A stretch of DNA of 12,697 nucleotides, taken from assembly GCA_002473165.1 (NCBI GenBank), contig DKSD01000097.1:1-12697 (forward strand), given 5' to 3'. Shown here piece after piece: positions 1-5,973 of this stretch. This DNA is from Succinatimonas sp. UBA7265. Its GTDB lineage: Bacteria > Pseudomonadota > Gammaproteobacteria > Enterobacterales > Succinivibrionaceae. Every line of letters starts with the position of its first letter. The stretch's first letter is position 1. Position numbers and translations under genes: made by a program. A model generated the notes under the pieces. It did no database searches. It was not told the DNA's origin and was given only the letters and a program-made list of their open reading frames with translations.

Positions 1-49
1 CCACAGGTTTTAGGACTGACCCATTTTTTTCACCTGCCCCAAAACGGCT

Positions 50-754
50 TTACAGCGCGATCTTCACCGATCCCGCGCCCGTGACGAAACCCGTTACCAC
101 CTTGCGGGTTTTGAGGTTGCGCACCTGCACCTGATCATTGAGGTTGCCGTCTGAGAGCGCCTCGCCTTTTGTCTTTACAGAAAGGTAGGGCGTCTGCGCC
201 TCCAGGTTTACCTGATCGCCCCGGCACACCATGCAGAAGTCTCCTGATTTGATTTGCTCGCCTTCTTTTATGGCGCGCTTGAGCCTGACGCCCGTGAGCG
301 CGCGCACGTCATTGACGGCAGCCTGGGAGTTCGTGCGATCGTCAACATAGGTCTCTCTGAGCATGTCCGCTGAGATGATCTCCGAGCGCGCGAGGTTGCG
401 CGCCGCGGTCACGGAGGGGATCAGCCTGCGCACACTGACCGGCACGATGACCTCAAAAGCGTGCCCGGGCTTTTTGCAGCTTATCTTTACCTGCGAGGAG
501 CGGGTGATGCGGGATCCTTGCAGCTGCGCGGTAAGGTAGCCCTCGCACTTGCCGCCGTAATCGCGCCGCTCGTCAAGGCCCGCGGCCTGCACTTCGATGC
601 GCGAGCCGTCGCCTTGGTCCCGGAACTGCGCCAGCATATACTGCTCGGCCACGGTGCGCAAAAACTGCGCCTCCTCGCGCGTGGCCTGGGCCTGCGGGAT
701 GCTCAAGCACAGCGCGGCCGCGGCCGATACTGTTGTAAGAATGTGAAAATTCAT
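50..754 (-). CDS. flgA: FlgA, flagellar P-ring assembly chaperone
   Basis: Periplasmic chaperone that helps FlgI assemble into the P ring around the rod. The 234-residue product has a signal peptide (about residues 1-24, ending AQA before TREEAQ) and two cysteines (C70, C93). An SAF-like domain follows at about residues 110-170 (LIPSVTAARNLARSEIISAD), then the usual C-terminal segment containing GDQVNLEA and ending near TGFVTGAGSVKIAL. Length fits the family (about 220-240 residues). The reading frame stays open 61 codons further upstream. The ATG at 754 is chosen because it starts the signal peptide and has a GGAGG about 8 bases before it; the upstream extension looks non-coding. The gene is divergent from cheV, as in Vibrio-type clusters, where flgM and flgN normally follow flgA; no start for either is visible in the 49 bases left at the window edge. 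Confidence 0.93.
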   Translation of the reverse strand: MNFHILTTVSAAAALCLSIPQAQATREEAQFLRTVAEQYMLAQFRDQGDGSRIEVQAAGLDERRDYGGKCEGYLTAQLQGSRITRSSQVKISCKKPGHAFEVIVPVSVRRLIPSVTAARNLARSEIISADMLRETYVDDRTNSQAAVNDVRALTGVRLKRAIKEGEQIKSGDFCMVCRGDQVNLEAQTPYLSVKTKGEALSDGNLNDQVQVRNLKTRKVVTGFVTGAGSVKIAL

Positions 755-1007
755 GTTTTGAGCCTCCGCAGCGCATGTTTTTGCAGTGTAGCACACCGCA
801 TTTTGCGCCCTGAAAAGGCATCGGAGCGCGCAAAAACAGAAAATAGGCAGGCACCGTGCGCGGGGCTTGTGATTTTGCGCCCAATTTTTGGGTGAGCGCA
901 CGGAGAAAATAATGCATGAATGTAATAAGATAGGCACTGCGGGCAGTCAGCCCTCAAACCTTTTGTGAAAAAAGGCAAAATAAGAATTCATAACTGGAGA
1001 TGAAAGC
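755..1007. promoter_or_regulatory. Divergent flgA / cheV intergenic region
   Basis: The 253 bases between the two divergent genes must hold the promoters for both. What is visible: a GGAGG RBS for flgA at its left end, TGGAG (995-999) eight bases before the cheV ATG, and an inverted repeat CCCAA-ttt-TTGGG at 880-892 whose outer arms TGCG (876-879) and CGCA (897-900) extend it with a bulge. No -24/-12 element with correct spacing was found on either strand, and no convincing sigma-28 or sigma-70 promoter. Promoter positions are therefore left open. Confidence 0.5.
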
Positions 1008-1997
1008 ATGATCGGAGTAATGGACTCGATCAACGAACTGACGGAGATCGTCGGTCAGAACCGCATGGAGCTGCTGCTGTTCCGCCTTTCCGGGCTGAGT
1101 CAGCGTTACGGCATCAACGTCTTCAAGGTGCGCGAGGTGCTCCCGTGCCCGCACCTGACCGTCATGCCCAAGCTGCAGCGTTTTGTCATCGGCGTGGCCC
1201 ACATCCGCGGCCAGACGCTCTCCGTCATCGATCTGGCCATGGCCATCGGCGGCAAACCTACCGCGGATGTGAACAAATGCTTCATCATCATTGCCGAGTA
1301 CAACCGTTCGACGCAGGCGTTCCTGGTTTCCTCAGTTGAGCGCATCCTCAACATGAACTGGAACAAGATCCTCCCGCCGCCTAAAGGCGCCGGCCACAGC
1401 AACTACATGACGGCCGTGACCGAGATTGACGGCGAGCTCGTGGAGATCCTCGACGTCGAGAAGATCCTCGAGGAGATCAGCCCGGCCAAGGTCGAGCTCG
1501 ATCAGCAGGAGGCCGACGAGGACGAGGCCTTTGCCGAGAAGTGCCGCAAGGAGAAGACGACGATCATGATCGCCGACGACTCGCTCGTGGCCCGCAAGCA
1601 GGTCAAAGGCGCGCTCGCCCAGCTGGGCATAGATGTGCTCGAAGCCACGGACGGCAAGAAAGCCCTGTACAAGCTGCGCGAGCTCGCGCAGGACTGCGGC
1701 GATGTCACCCAGAAGGTCAAGCTGGTGATCTCCGACGTCGAGATGCCGGAGATGGACGGTTACACGCTGTGCGCCAACATCCGCCAGGATCCTTCGTTAA
1801 AGCGCCTGTACGTGATCCTCCACACCTCGCTCTCCGGCGTGTTCAACATCAGCATGGTGGGCAAGGCCGGAGCCAACGATTTCATCCCTAAATTCAATTC
1901 GGATGATCTGGCCCAGGCGGTCAAAAAGGCCATAAACATCGTCAACACCGGCGTGTCCGGCGCTGAGCTGCTGGCCCAGAAGAACAACCGCAATTAA
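1008..1997 (+). CDS. cheV: CheV, chemotaxis coupling protein with receiver domain
   Basis: Cytoplasmic adaptor linking chemoreceptors to the CheA kinase, with a phosphorylatable receiver thought to tune adaptation. The 329-residue product has an N-terminal CheW-like domain (about residues 18-158: LLLFRLSGLSQRYGINVFKV, HIRGQTLSVIDLA). An acidic linker follows (about 160-180), then a response-regulator receiver (about 184-312). All receiver active-site residues are present: D190 and D191 (MIADDS), phospho-acceptor D243 (VISDVEMPEMDGY), T273 (LHTSLSG) and K295 (IPKF). Length and order match the family. The ATG at 1008 has TGGAG eight bases upstream; an in-frame ATG at 1020 is worse placed. It lies 53 bases before cheR, probably in one transcript, as in Vibrio-type clusters. 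Confidence 0.95.
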   Translation: MIGVMDSINELTEIVGQNRMELLLFRLSGLSQRYGINVFKVREVLPCPHLTVMPKLQRFVIGVAHIRGQTLSVIDLAMAIGGKPTADVNKCFIIIAEYNRSTQAFLVSSVERILNMNWNKILPPPKGAGHSNYMTAVTEIDGELVEILDVEKILEEISPAKVELDQQEADEDEAFAEKCRKEKTTIMIADDSLVARKQVKGALAQLGIDVLEATDGKKALYKLRELAQDCGDVTQKVKLVISDVEMPEMDGYTLCANIRQDPSLKRLYVILHTSLSGVFNISMVGKAGANDFIPKFNSDDLAQAVKKAINIVNTGVSGAELLAQKNNRN

Positions 1998-2003
1998 AAC
2001 CTT

Positions 2004-2031
2004 GCCGCCTCAGGCGCGCTCCTGAGGCGGC
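2004..2031 (+). repeat. Intergenic hairpin between cheV and cheR
   Basis: A perfect 11-base inverted repeat (GCCGCCTCAGG at 2004-2014, its complement at 2021-2031) with a 6-base loop. No T run follows on the plus strand (next bases are GGGCAGAG), so it does not look like a full intrinsic terminator. It could attenuate transcription into cheR or stabilise or process the cheV end of the message. Confidence 0.6.
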
Positions 2032-2050
2032 GGGCAGAGAATAAGTCTGT

Positions 2051-3370
2051 ATGTTTTTTTCTTTCTTCAGGCACAAGGACGAAGACGAGGACGAGTCTTC
2101 GGAGCTTAATGATCGCAAAGATCAAAGCTCCCTGTCAGGCTCATCTTCGCTTTCATCCCAGGCTGCATCAGACCGTTTCAGCAAATACCGCACCGGCAGC
2201 GCCGCCCGCGCGGGCAGCCCGTTGTCAGGCCGCCCGGGAGCCTCAGGCACGCTTCACGGCAGCACGTTAAACCGCCGCCCGGCCGCGGGCGCCGACAGTG
2301 CCAGCCGCTCGGCGCAGCTGCTCAAAGAGCGCTATCAGGCCTATGAGCGCCAGAAAGCCGAGCTCAAAGCGCGCGAGGCCGATCCCAAAGCCGCTGCCGC
2401 GGCGCGCCAGGCTATGGCCGCGCGCATCAGCAGCATCGGCAGGCCCACCGTGACCTCCTCGCTGCCTTCGCGCAACATCCCGCGCAACCCTGATGTCGTG
2501 CCGTCTGTGCCCAAGGCCTCATCGCGCCTGCCGCAGCCGACCCGCGAGGTCTCGGACATGCAGTATCACCGTTTTGCCGTGTACCTGCAGGAAAAGAGCG
2601 GCATCGTGCTGGGCGAGCACAAGCAGTACCTCGTGAACTCCCGTCTCTCGTCGCTTTTGCCGACATTCCATTTAAACAGCGTCGACGATCTCATAAACCA
2701 GGCCATGGAGGAGAAGAACGAGAAGCTCACGGAGCAGGTCTTAGACGCCATGACGACGAACGAGACGCTGTGGTTTCGCGACACCTATCCTTATCTCGCG
2801 CTCTCGAACATCATCCTGCCGGAGCTGGCCATGCGCGGCAAATACCCGGTGAGGATCTGGTCGGCCGCCTGCTCGTCAGGCCAGGAGCCTTATTCCATCG
2901 GCATCGTCATCCAGGAGATGATGAGCCACATGGTGCATATCGATCCGACCCAGGTGCAGATCATCGGCACCGATCTTTCAGCGGAAATGCTGCAGCGCTG
3001 CCGCGAAGGCCTGTATGACGCCCACGCGCTCTCGCGCGGCCTGTCCTCGGAGCGCCGCGCCAAGTTCTTCAAGCCCACGCACAACCCTAACTTGATGCGC
3101 ATCGACAGCCGCGTCAAGCGCATGGTGGAGTTCCGCCCGTTAAACCTCCTGGGTTCTTATGCCCTCATGGGGCGCTTTGACGTGATCTTCTGCCGCAATG
3201 TGCTCATTTACTTCAACAACGACGTCAAGGCCTCGATCCTGCGCAAGTTCGGCATGTGCCTGAACAAGGGCGGCTACCTCATCGTCGGCGCCACCGAGAC
3301 CCTCACCGGCGTTGCCGATCAGTACGAGATGATCCGCTGCAACCCGGGCATCATCTACCGCAAAAAGTAA
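2051..3370 (+). CDS. cheR: CheR, chemoreceptor glutamate O-methyltransferase with long N-terminal extension
   Basis: Transfers a methyl group from S-adenosylmethionine to receptor glutamates during adaptation, opposing CheB. Residues 169-439 are a full CheR: an all-helical N-terminal domain (about 170-230, MQYHRFAVYLQEKSGIVL), then the SAM-binding fold with TNETLWFRD (236-244), WSAACSSGQEPYSI (270-283), IIGTDLS (304-310), FDVIFCRNVLIYF (376-388) and GGYLIVGATETL (407-418). The product is 439 residues, while family members are usually about 270-290. The excess is residues 1-168: an acidic patch (KDEDEDESSE) and then Ser/Ala/Arg/Pro-rich, probably disordered sequence. The RBS before 2051 is weak (GAGA). 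An in-frame ATG at 2558 has GAGG eight bases upstream and would give a standard-length CheR, so the start is uncertain or there may be two products. Confidence 0.92.
   Translation: MFFSFFRHKDEDEDESSELNDRKDQSSLSGSSSLSSQAASDRFSKYRTGSAARAGSPLSGRPGASGTLHGSTLNRRPAAGADSASRSAQLLKERYQAYERQKAELKAREADPKAAAAARQAMAARISSIGRPTVTSSLPSRNIPRNPDVVPSVPKASSRLPQPTREVSDMQYHRFAVYLQEKSGIVLGEHKQYLVNSRLSSLLPTFHLNSVDDLINQAMEEKNEKLTEQVLDAMTTNETLWFRDTYPYLALSNIILPELAMRGKYPVRIWSAACSSGQEPYSIGIVIQEMMSHMVHIDPTQVQIIGTDLSAEMLQRCREGLYDAHALSRGLSSERRAKFFKPTHNPNLMRIDSRVKRMVEFRPLNLLGSYALMGRFDVIFCRNVLIYFNNDVKASILRKFGMCLNKGGYLIVGATETLTGVADQYEMIRCNPGIIYRKK
2546..2560 (+). promoter_or_regulatory. Possible internal CheR translation start (RBS plus ATG)
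   Basis: GAGG at 2546-2549 lies eight bases before an in-frame ATG (2558-2560) that falls exactly where homology to ordinary CheR begins. It is better placed than the signal before the long ORF at 2051. It may be the true start or an alternative start for a short isoform; the position match is seen, its use is inference. Confidence 0.4.
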
Positions 3371-3399
3371 CCAACGTTTTGTAACTGCCGAAAATTATC

Positions 3400-3415
3400 T
3401 GGCATAAGAATTGCT
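3400..3415 (+). promoter_or_regulatory. Sigma-54 (RpoN) promoter upstream of flgB
   Basis: TGGCATA-N4-TTGCT matches the -24/-12 consensus TGGCACG-N4-TTGCW, with the GG (3401-3402) and GC (3413-3414) dinucleotides at the required spacing. It sits 55 bases before the flgB ATG. Transcription would begin near 3426. Middle flagellar genes of Vibrio, Aeromonas and Pseudomonas are known to be RpoN-dependent. Confidence 0.8.
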
Positions 3416-3430
3416 TCCTAAGCGATGTAA

Positions 3431-3458
3431 GCGGCGGGAGCAATTTTTTTGACGCCGC
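3431..3458 (+). repeat. Leader hairpin just before the flgB RBS
   Basis: GCGGCG (3431-3436) pairs with CGCCGC (3453-3458) across a 16-base loop containing seven T. The right arm abuts the GGAGG used by flgB (3459-3463). It lies in the predicted untranslated leader and could affect ribosome access. Confidence 0.35.
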
Positions 3459-3469
3459 GGAGGCACAGC

Positions 3470-3901
3470 ATGGCAGTTACATTTGACAAGGTTTTCGGGG
3501 TGCACCAGTACACCTTGGGGGTGCGCAACAAGCGCGCCGAGGTGCTCGCAGGCAACCTCGCCAACGCCGAAACCCCGGGCTACAAGGCCCGCGATCTCGA
3601 TTTCGGGCTGGCGCTGTCGCAGGCGGCCGATCGCGTCATGGTCAAAAAAGACACGCTGCCTGAGGAGGAGATGACGCTCACCAATGAGCGCCACATGGAT
3701 GCCTCCTCGCTGCCTGACGATCCGGAACTCACGTTAAAGTACCGCCTGCCTTACCAGGCCGACACCGGCAACGGCAATACCGTTGAGACGAATTCCGAGC
3801 GCATGAAGTACACGCAGAACACGCTCGAGTACCAGGCATCGCTGCAGTTTTTAAACAGCCGGATCACCAAACTCATGAGCGCGCTGAAGTCTAACAGCTG
3901 A
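3470..3901 (+). CDS. flgB: FlgB, flagellar proximal rod protein
   Basis: Subunit of the proximal rod that passes from the MS ring through the periplasm; exported by the flagellar type III system, so no signal peptide is expected or seen. The 143-residue product carries the conserved N-terminal rod motif LAGNLANAETPGYKARDLDF (about residues 26-45) and the C-terminal heptad region (NTLEYQASLQFLNSRITKL). Length is close to the family's usual 130-140. The frame opens earlier at a TTG (3449), but the ATG at 3470 has CGGAGG ending six bases upstream and begins a normal FlgB (MAVTFDKVFGVHQ). It is first in a two-gene unit with flgC, 18 bases apart, behind a sigma-54 element. Confidence 0.95.
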   Translation: MAVTFDKVFGVHQYTLGVRNKRAEVLAGNLANAETPGYKARDLDFGLALSQAADRVMVKKDTLPEEEMTLTNERHMDASSLPDDPELTLKYRLPYQADTGNGNTVETNSERMKYTQNTLEYQASLQFLNSRITKLMSALKSNS

Positions 3902-3919
3902 CAGGATTAGGAGACAAAG

Positions 3920-4378
3920 ATGAGCGTTTTCAGAATTCTTGATATCGCGGGCACCGCGATGAACGCCGAATCGGTGCGCCTTAACGCCACCGCGTCAAAC
4001 CTCGCGAACGCCGAGGCCGTAAGCTCCAGCGTCGAGACCACCTACAAAGCCCGCCGTCCGCTGTTCTCGGCGGCCATGGGCGAGGCCCTGGCGGTGAGCG
4101 AGGAGACCGGCGAGGCTAAAGATCCGGTCACAGGCGAGCCTTACGGCATCGGCGTGGGGTTGCGCGGCATCGTCGAATCCGATGCCCCGGCGATCCGCGA
4201 GTACAACCCGCAGCACCCGCTGGCCGACAAGGACGGCTACATCTACCGCCCGAACGTCAACCCGGTTGAGGAAATGACGGACATGATCGCCGCCTCCCGC
4301 GCCTACCAGACAGCGGTGCAGGTTGCCTCAAACGCCAAGAGCATGCTCCAGGCTACGCTGAGGATGGGTCAGGGCTGA
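3920..4378 (+). CDS. flgC: FlgC, flagellar proximal rod protein
   Basis: Proximal rod subunit stacked with FlgB and FlgF; type III exported. The 152-residue product has the N-terminal rod motif (SVRLNATASNLANAEAV, about residues 19-35) and the characteristic C-terminal block YIYRPNVNPVEEMTDMIAAS (about 111-130), followed by the helical tail RAYQTAVQVASNAKSMLQATL. It is somewhat longer than the usual 135-140 residues; the extra lies in the middle (around EETGEAKDPVTGEPYG). AGGAG precedes the ATG at good distance. It ends the flgB transcript: a GC-rich hairpin begins about 20 bases after the stop, whereas flgD would normally follow directly. Confidence 0.95.
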   Translation: MSVFRILDIAGTAMNAESVRLNATASNLANAEAVSSSVETTYKARRPLFSAAMGEALAVSEETGEAKDPVTGEPYGIGVGLRGIVESDAPAIREYNPQHPLADKDGYIYRPNVNPVEEMTDMIAASRAYQTAVQVASNAKSMLQATLRMGQG

Positions 4379-4398
4379 GTTAAAAGCCCCTTTGTGAG

Positions 4399-4436
4399 CG
4401 CGGCCCCGGGGTGCTCCCCCGGGGCCGCGGTGTTTT
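4399..4436 (+). terminator. Intrinsic terminator after flgC
   Basis: A perfect 13-base stem (4399-4411 with 4417-4429; almost all G and C) with loop TGCTC, followed by a short T tract (TGTTTT). It should end the flgBC transcript, separating it from flgD. Confidence 0.75.
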
Positions 4437-4440
4437 GGGC

Positions 4441-4863
4441 TTAAAACCTCAGGCTGTCAGGTTTAAGCAGGAAATCATCAAGCCTTAAGATCAGGATCCC
4501 GCGATCGTTGTAGTGCGTCAGGGGGGTATCGGGCGTGATGATGATCTTTTTGAAGTGATTGCCTATGGCATCCAGAGCCTTAAGCTGCTGTGAAAACGCC
4601 AGAGTGCCCGGTTCCTGCCGGGCACTCTGGATGTAGTACTTCACGCTGTTGCGGGTGCAGACAAAATCCACTCGGGCTCTTTTTCCGGTGTCATCGCCTG
4701 AGGCGTTTTTAAGCCTGACGCTCCCTGAGCAGATGTCAAACCCCGCCTAAAAGAGCAAAAAGGTTTTGCCGCAGCCTTTGACGCCTGCGATCACTTTTGC
4801 CTGATCGGTGTGCAGCTTTTCTGTAAGCTTCTCAAGATAGAATTCCCGCTTAAACCGCCGCAT
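4441..4863 (-). pseudogene. Internally deleted AAA ATPase (DUF4143 family) remnant
   Basis: The intact family comprises AAA-type P-loop proteins of about 400 residues with a C-terminal DUF4143 domain, common in gut bacteria and of unclear function. From the ATG at 4863 (AAAGGAG six bases upstream) the minus strand encodes 38 residues, MRRFKREFYLEKLTEKL, then VIAGVKGCGKTFLLF with a Walker A motif, then a TAG (4747-4749). The same frame continues for 101 residues after the stop, from GFDICSGSVRLKN through VDFVCTRNSVKYYIQSA, FKKIIITPD and LDDFLLKPDSL to a TAA. These are the typical C-terminal DUF4143 motifs. About 250-300 residues between N- and C-termini, including Walker B, are missing, so the gene cannot make a working ATPase. 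It lies antisense between flgC and flgD, where no gene is expected. Family assignment is from recognised motifs only. Confidence 0.75.
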
Positions 4864-5029
4864 CAGGCGCTCCTTTGCCGCATTAAGATCGCCCCCCGGC
4901 AAGGCTTGCTGCCGCGGCAAAACCTGCCGCGCCGTTCCTTCAAAAATCCTGCGGCCGCCGTTTGATCTTTTGGATAAATTAACATATAAATCATAAAAGA
5001 AAACGAGGATTAATCGTCCTTTTTAAACG
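4864..5029 (+). other. Non-coding spacer between ATPase remnant and flgD promoter
   Basis: The left part is GC-rich with small overlapping inverted repeats (GCCGCGGC, CCGCGCCG region near 4910-4935). From about 4970 it turns AT-rich (ATAAATTAACATATAAATCAT). AT-rich DNA upstream of a sigma-54 promoter would suit bending by IHF or activator binding, but I could not identify a clean IHF or activator site. No ORF is supported. Confidence 0.4.
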
Positions 5030-5045
5030 TGGCACGTTAATTGTA
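5030..5045 (+). promoter_or_regulatory. Sigma-54 (RpoN) promoter upstream of flgD
   Basis: TGGCACG-N4-TTGTA: the -24 half (5030-5036) is a perfect consensus and spacing is correct, but the -12 half reads TTGT (5041-5044) instead of TTGC. Transcription would start near 5056, about 49 bases before flgD. The altered -12 base may lower strength or basal leakiness. Confidence 0.7.
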
Positions 5046-5065
5046 TTAAGGTCTGATACCAGGAT

Positions 5066-5084
5066 AGCGGCAAACGCTGCCGCT
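5066..5084 (+). repeat. Leader hairpin before the flgD RBS
   Basis: AGCGGCA (5066-5072) and TGCCGCT (5078-5084) form a 7-base stem with a 5-base loop, a few bases upstream of GGAGG (5091-5095). It lies within the predicted flgD leader and resembles in position and base content the hairpin before flgB. Confidence 0.4.
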
Positions 5085-5104
5085 TCATACGGAGGCACAT
5101 CCTC

Positions 5105-5812
5105 ATGAGTGACATAACAACGACAAACAGCCAGTTTGACTACAGCGACATCGGCAAAACCGCGTCGTATATCGCCAAACAGCAGCAGGCTGCGACTAAA
5201 AAATCCGGCACTCAGACCCTCGATCAGGAGGACTTTTTAAAGCTCCTGACCACCCAGCTCTCCCAGCAGGACCCGACCTCGCCGGTGGACAACACCCAGA
5301 TGGTGAACACCATGTCCCAGCTTTCCGTGGTTCAGAACCTCAACACCATCACTTCCGGCATGGACAATGTCGTAAGCGCCATCTCCTCAAGCTCCGCGCT
5401 TTCGGCTTCAAGCCTTGTGGGGCGTTCGGTGCTCACCGACAGCCCGCGCGCTTTCTTCGACGGCGAGAACGCCATGACGGCCAAGATCGATGCCGGCAGC
5501 GGCACGAGCAACCTCGTGATCCAGGTGACCTCCTCAGACGGCCAGGTCGTGGGCAGCTACACCGCCGACGCCGGTTCCGGCGCCATGGACTTCAGCTGGG
5601 ACGGCACGGATTCTGAAGGCAAGAAGCTTGGCGCCGGACTGTACACCATCACGGCCACCGGCACCCAGAACGGCAAGAGCGTCGTGCTGCCGGTTTCCAC
5701 CTACGCCACCGTGGGCAGCGTGACCTTGGGCAGCACCCCCGCCGACACGAAGCTCAGCTTAGTGGGCTACGGCGATGTGAGCCTCTCGGAGGTCTCTGAG
5801 ATCGCCCTTTAA
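5105..5812 (+). CDS. flgD: FlgD, flagellar hook capping protein
   Basis: Scaffold cap that sits on the growing hook and promotes FlgE polymerisation; type III exported. The 235-residue product has the conserved N-terminal block (about residues 39-80: LDQEDFLKLLTTQLSQQDPT, then MVNTMSQLSVVQNLN). A Ser/Ala-rich linker follows (about 90-105), then the hook-cap Ig-like region with the FSWDGTDSEGKKLGAGLY signature (about 163-180). Length is normal. GGAGG lies nine bases before the ATG. It has its own sigma-54 element upstream and a strong terminator immediately after, so it appears to be a single-gene unit. This is odd because flgD and flgE are normally adjacent and co-expressed; no flgE follows here. 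Confidence 0.95.
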   Translation: MSDITTTNSQFDYSDIGKTASYIAKQQQAATKKSGTQTLDQEDFLKLLTTQLSQQDPTSPVDNTQMVNTMSQLSVVQNLNTITSGMDNVVSAISSSSALSASSLVGRSVLTDSPRAFFDGENAMTAKIDAGSGTSNLVIQVTSSDGQVVGSYTADAGSGAMDFSWDGTDSEGKKLGAGLYTITATGTQNGKSVVLPVSTYATVGSVTLGSTPADTKLSLVGYGDVSLSEVSEIAL

Positions 5813-5825
5813 ACAACACTGAAAA

Positions 5826-5859
5826 GCCCGGCGCCATAATTATGGCGCCGGGCGTTTTT
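5826..5859 (+). terminator. Strong intrinsic terminator after flgD
   Basis: A 28-base perfect palindrome (5826-5853; half-site GCCCGGCGCCATAA) begins 13 bases after the flgD stop and is followed by GTTTTT. It is preceded by AAAA, so it could also work from the other strand. It isolates flgD from flgF transcriptionally. Confidence 0.88.
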
Positions 5860-5920
5860 CTGCCCGCAAATCCGCTTTATCTCCTGAAATTTTCCTTTAA
5901 ATAAAGACAGATATTTTTGA

Positions 5921-5936
5921 TGGCATGACATTTGCT
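5921..5936 (+). promoter_or_regulatory. Sigma-54 (RpoN) promoter upstream of flgF
   Basis: TGGCATG-N4-TTGCT fits the -24/-12 consensus with GG at 5922-5923 and GC at 5934-5935 at exact spacing. Transcription would start near 5947, leaving a leader of about 27 bases to the flgF ATG. This also argues against the in-frame TTG at 5932 as the flgF start, since that codon overlaps the -12 box. Confidence 0.85.
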
Positions 5937-5973
5937 GACATTGGGGCATAAGAGTCTTTTTTGGAGAAAGGCC

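Noticed and set aside
1..49. Start of flgM downstream of flgA on the minus strand
   Set aside because: The only ATG there (MGQS then stop) ends at once; no FlgM-like sequence fits in the remaining bases.
755..937. Upstream in-frame extension of flgA to a start at 937
   Set aside because: It would add 61 residues before a clear signal peptide and occupy most of the divergent promoter region; the ATG at 754 has a well-spaced GGAGG.
755..1007. Sigma-54 or sigma-28 promoter for cheV or flgA
   Set aside because: Near matches (for example GGC...TTTTGC around 862-880, AGGCAGG...TGCG around 845-860) have the wrong spacing or lack the -12 TTGC; the GCAAAATAA near 975 has no fitting -35. Not strong enough to call.
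2004..2031. Terminator between cheV and cheR
   Set aside because: The stem is strong but no T run follows on the plus strand, so it is listed as a hairpin only.
5932..5973. TTG start 14 codons upstream for flgF
   Set aside because: The codon overlaps the -12 box of the sigma-54 element, upstream of the predicted transcript start; ATG 5974 has an RBS and gives the usual FlgF N-terminus.
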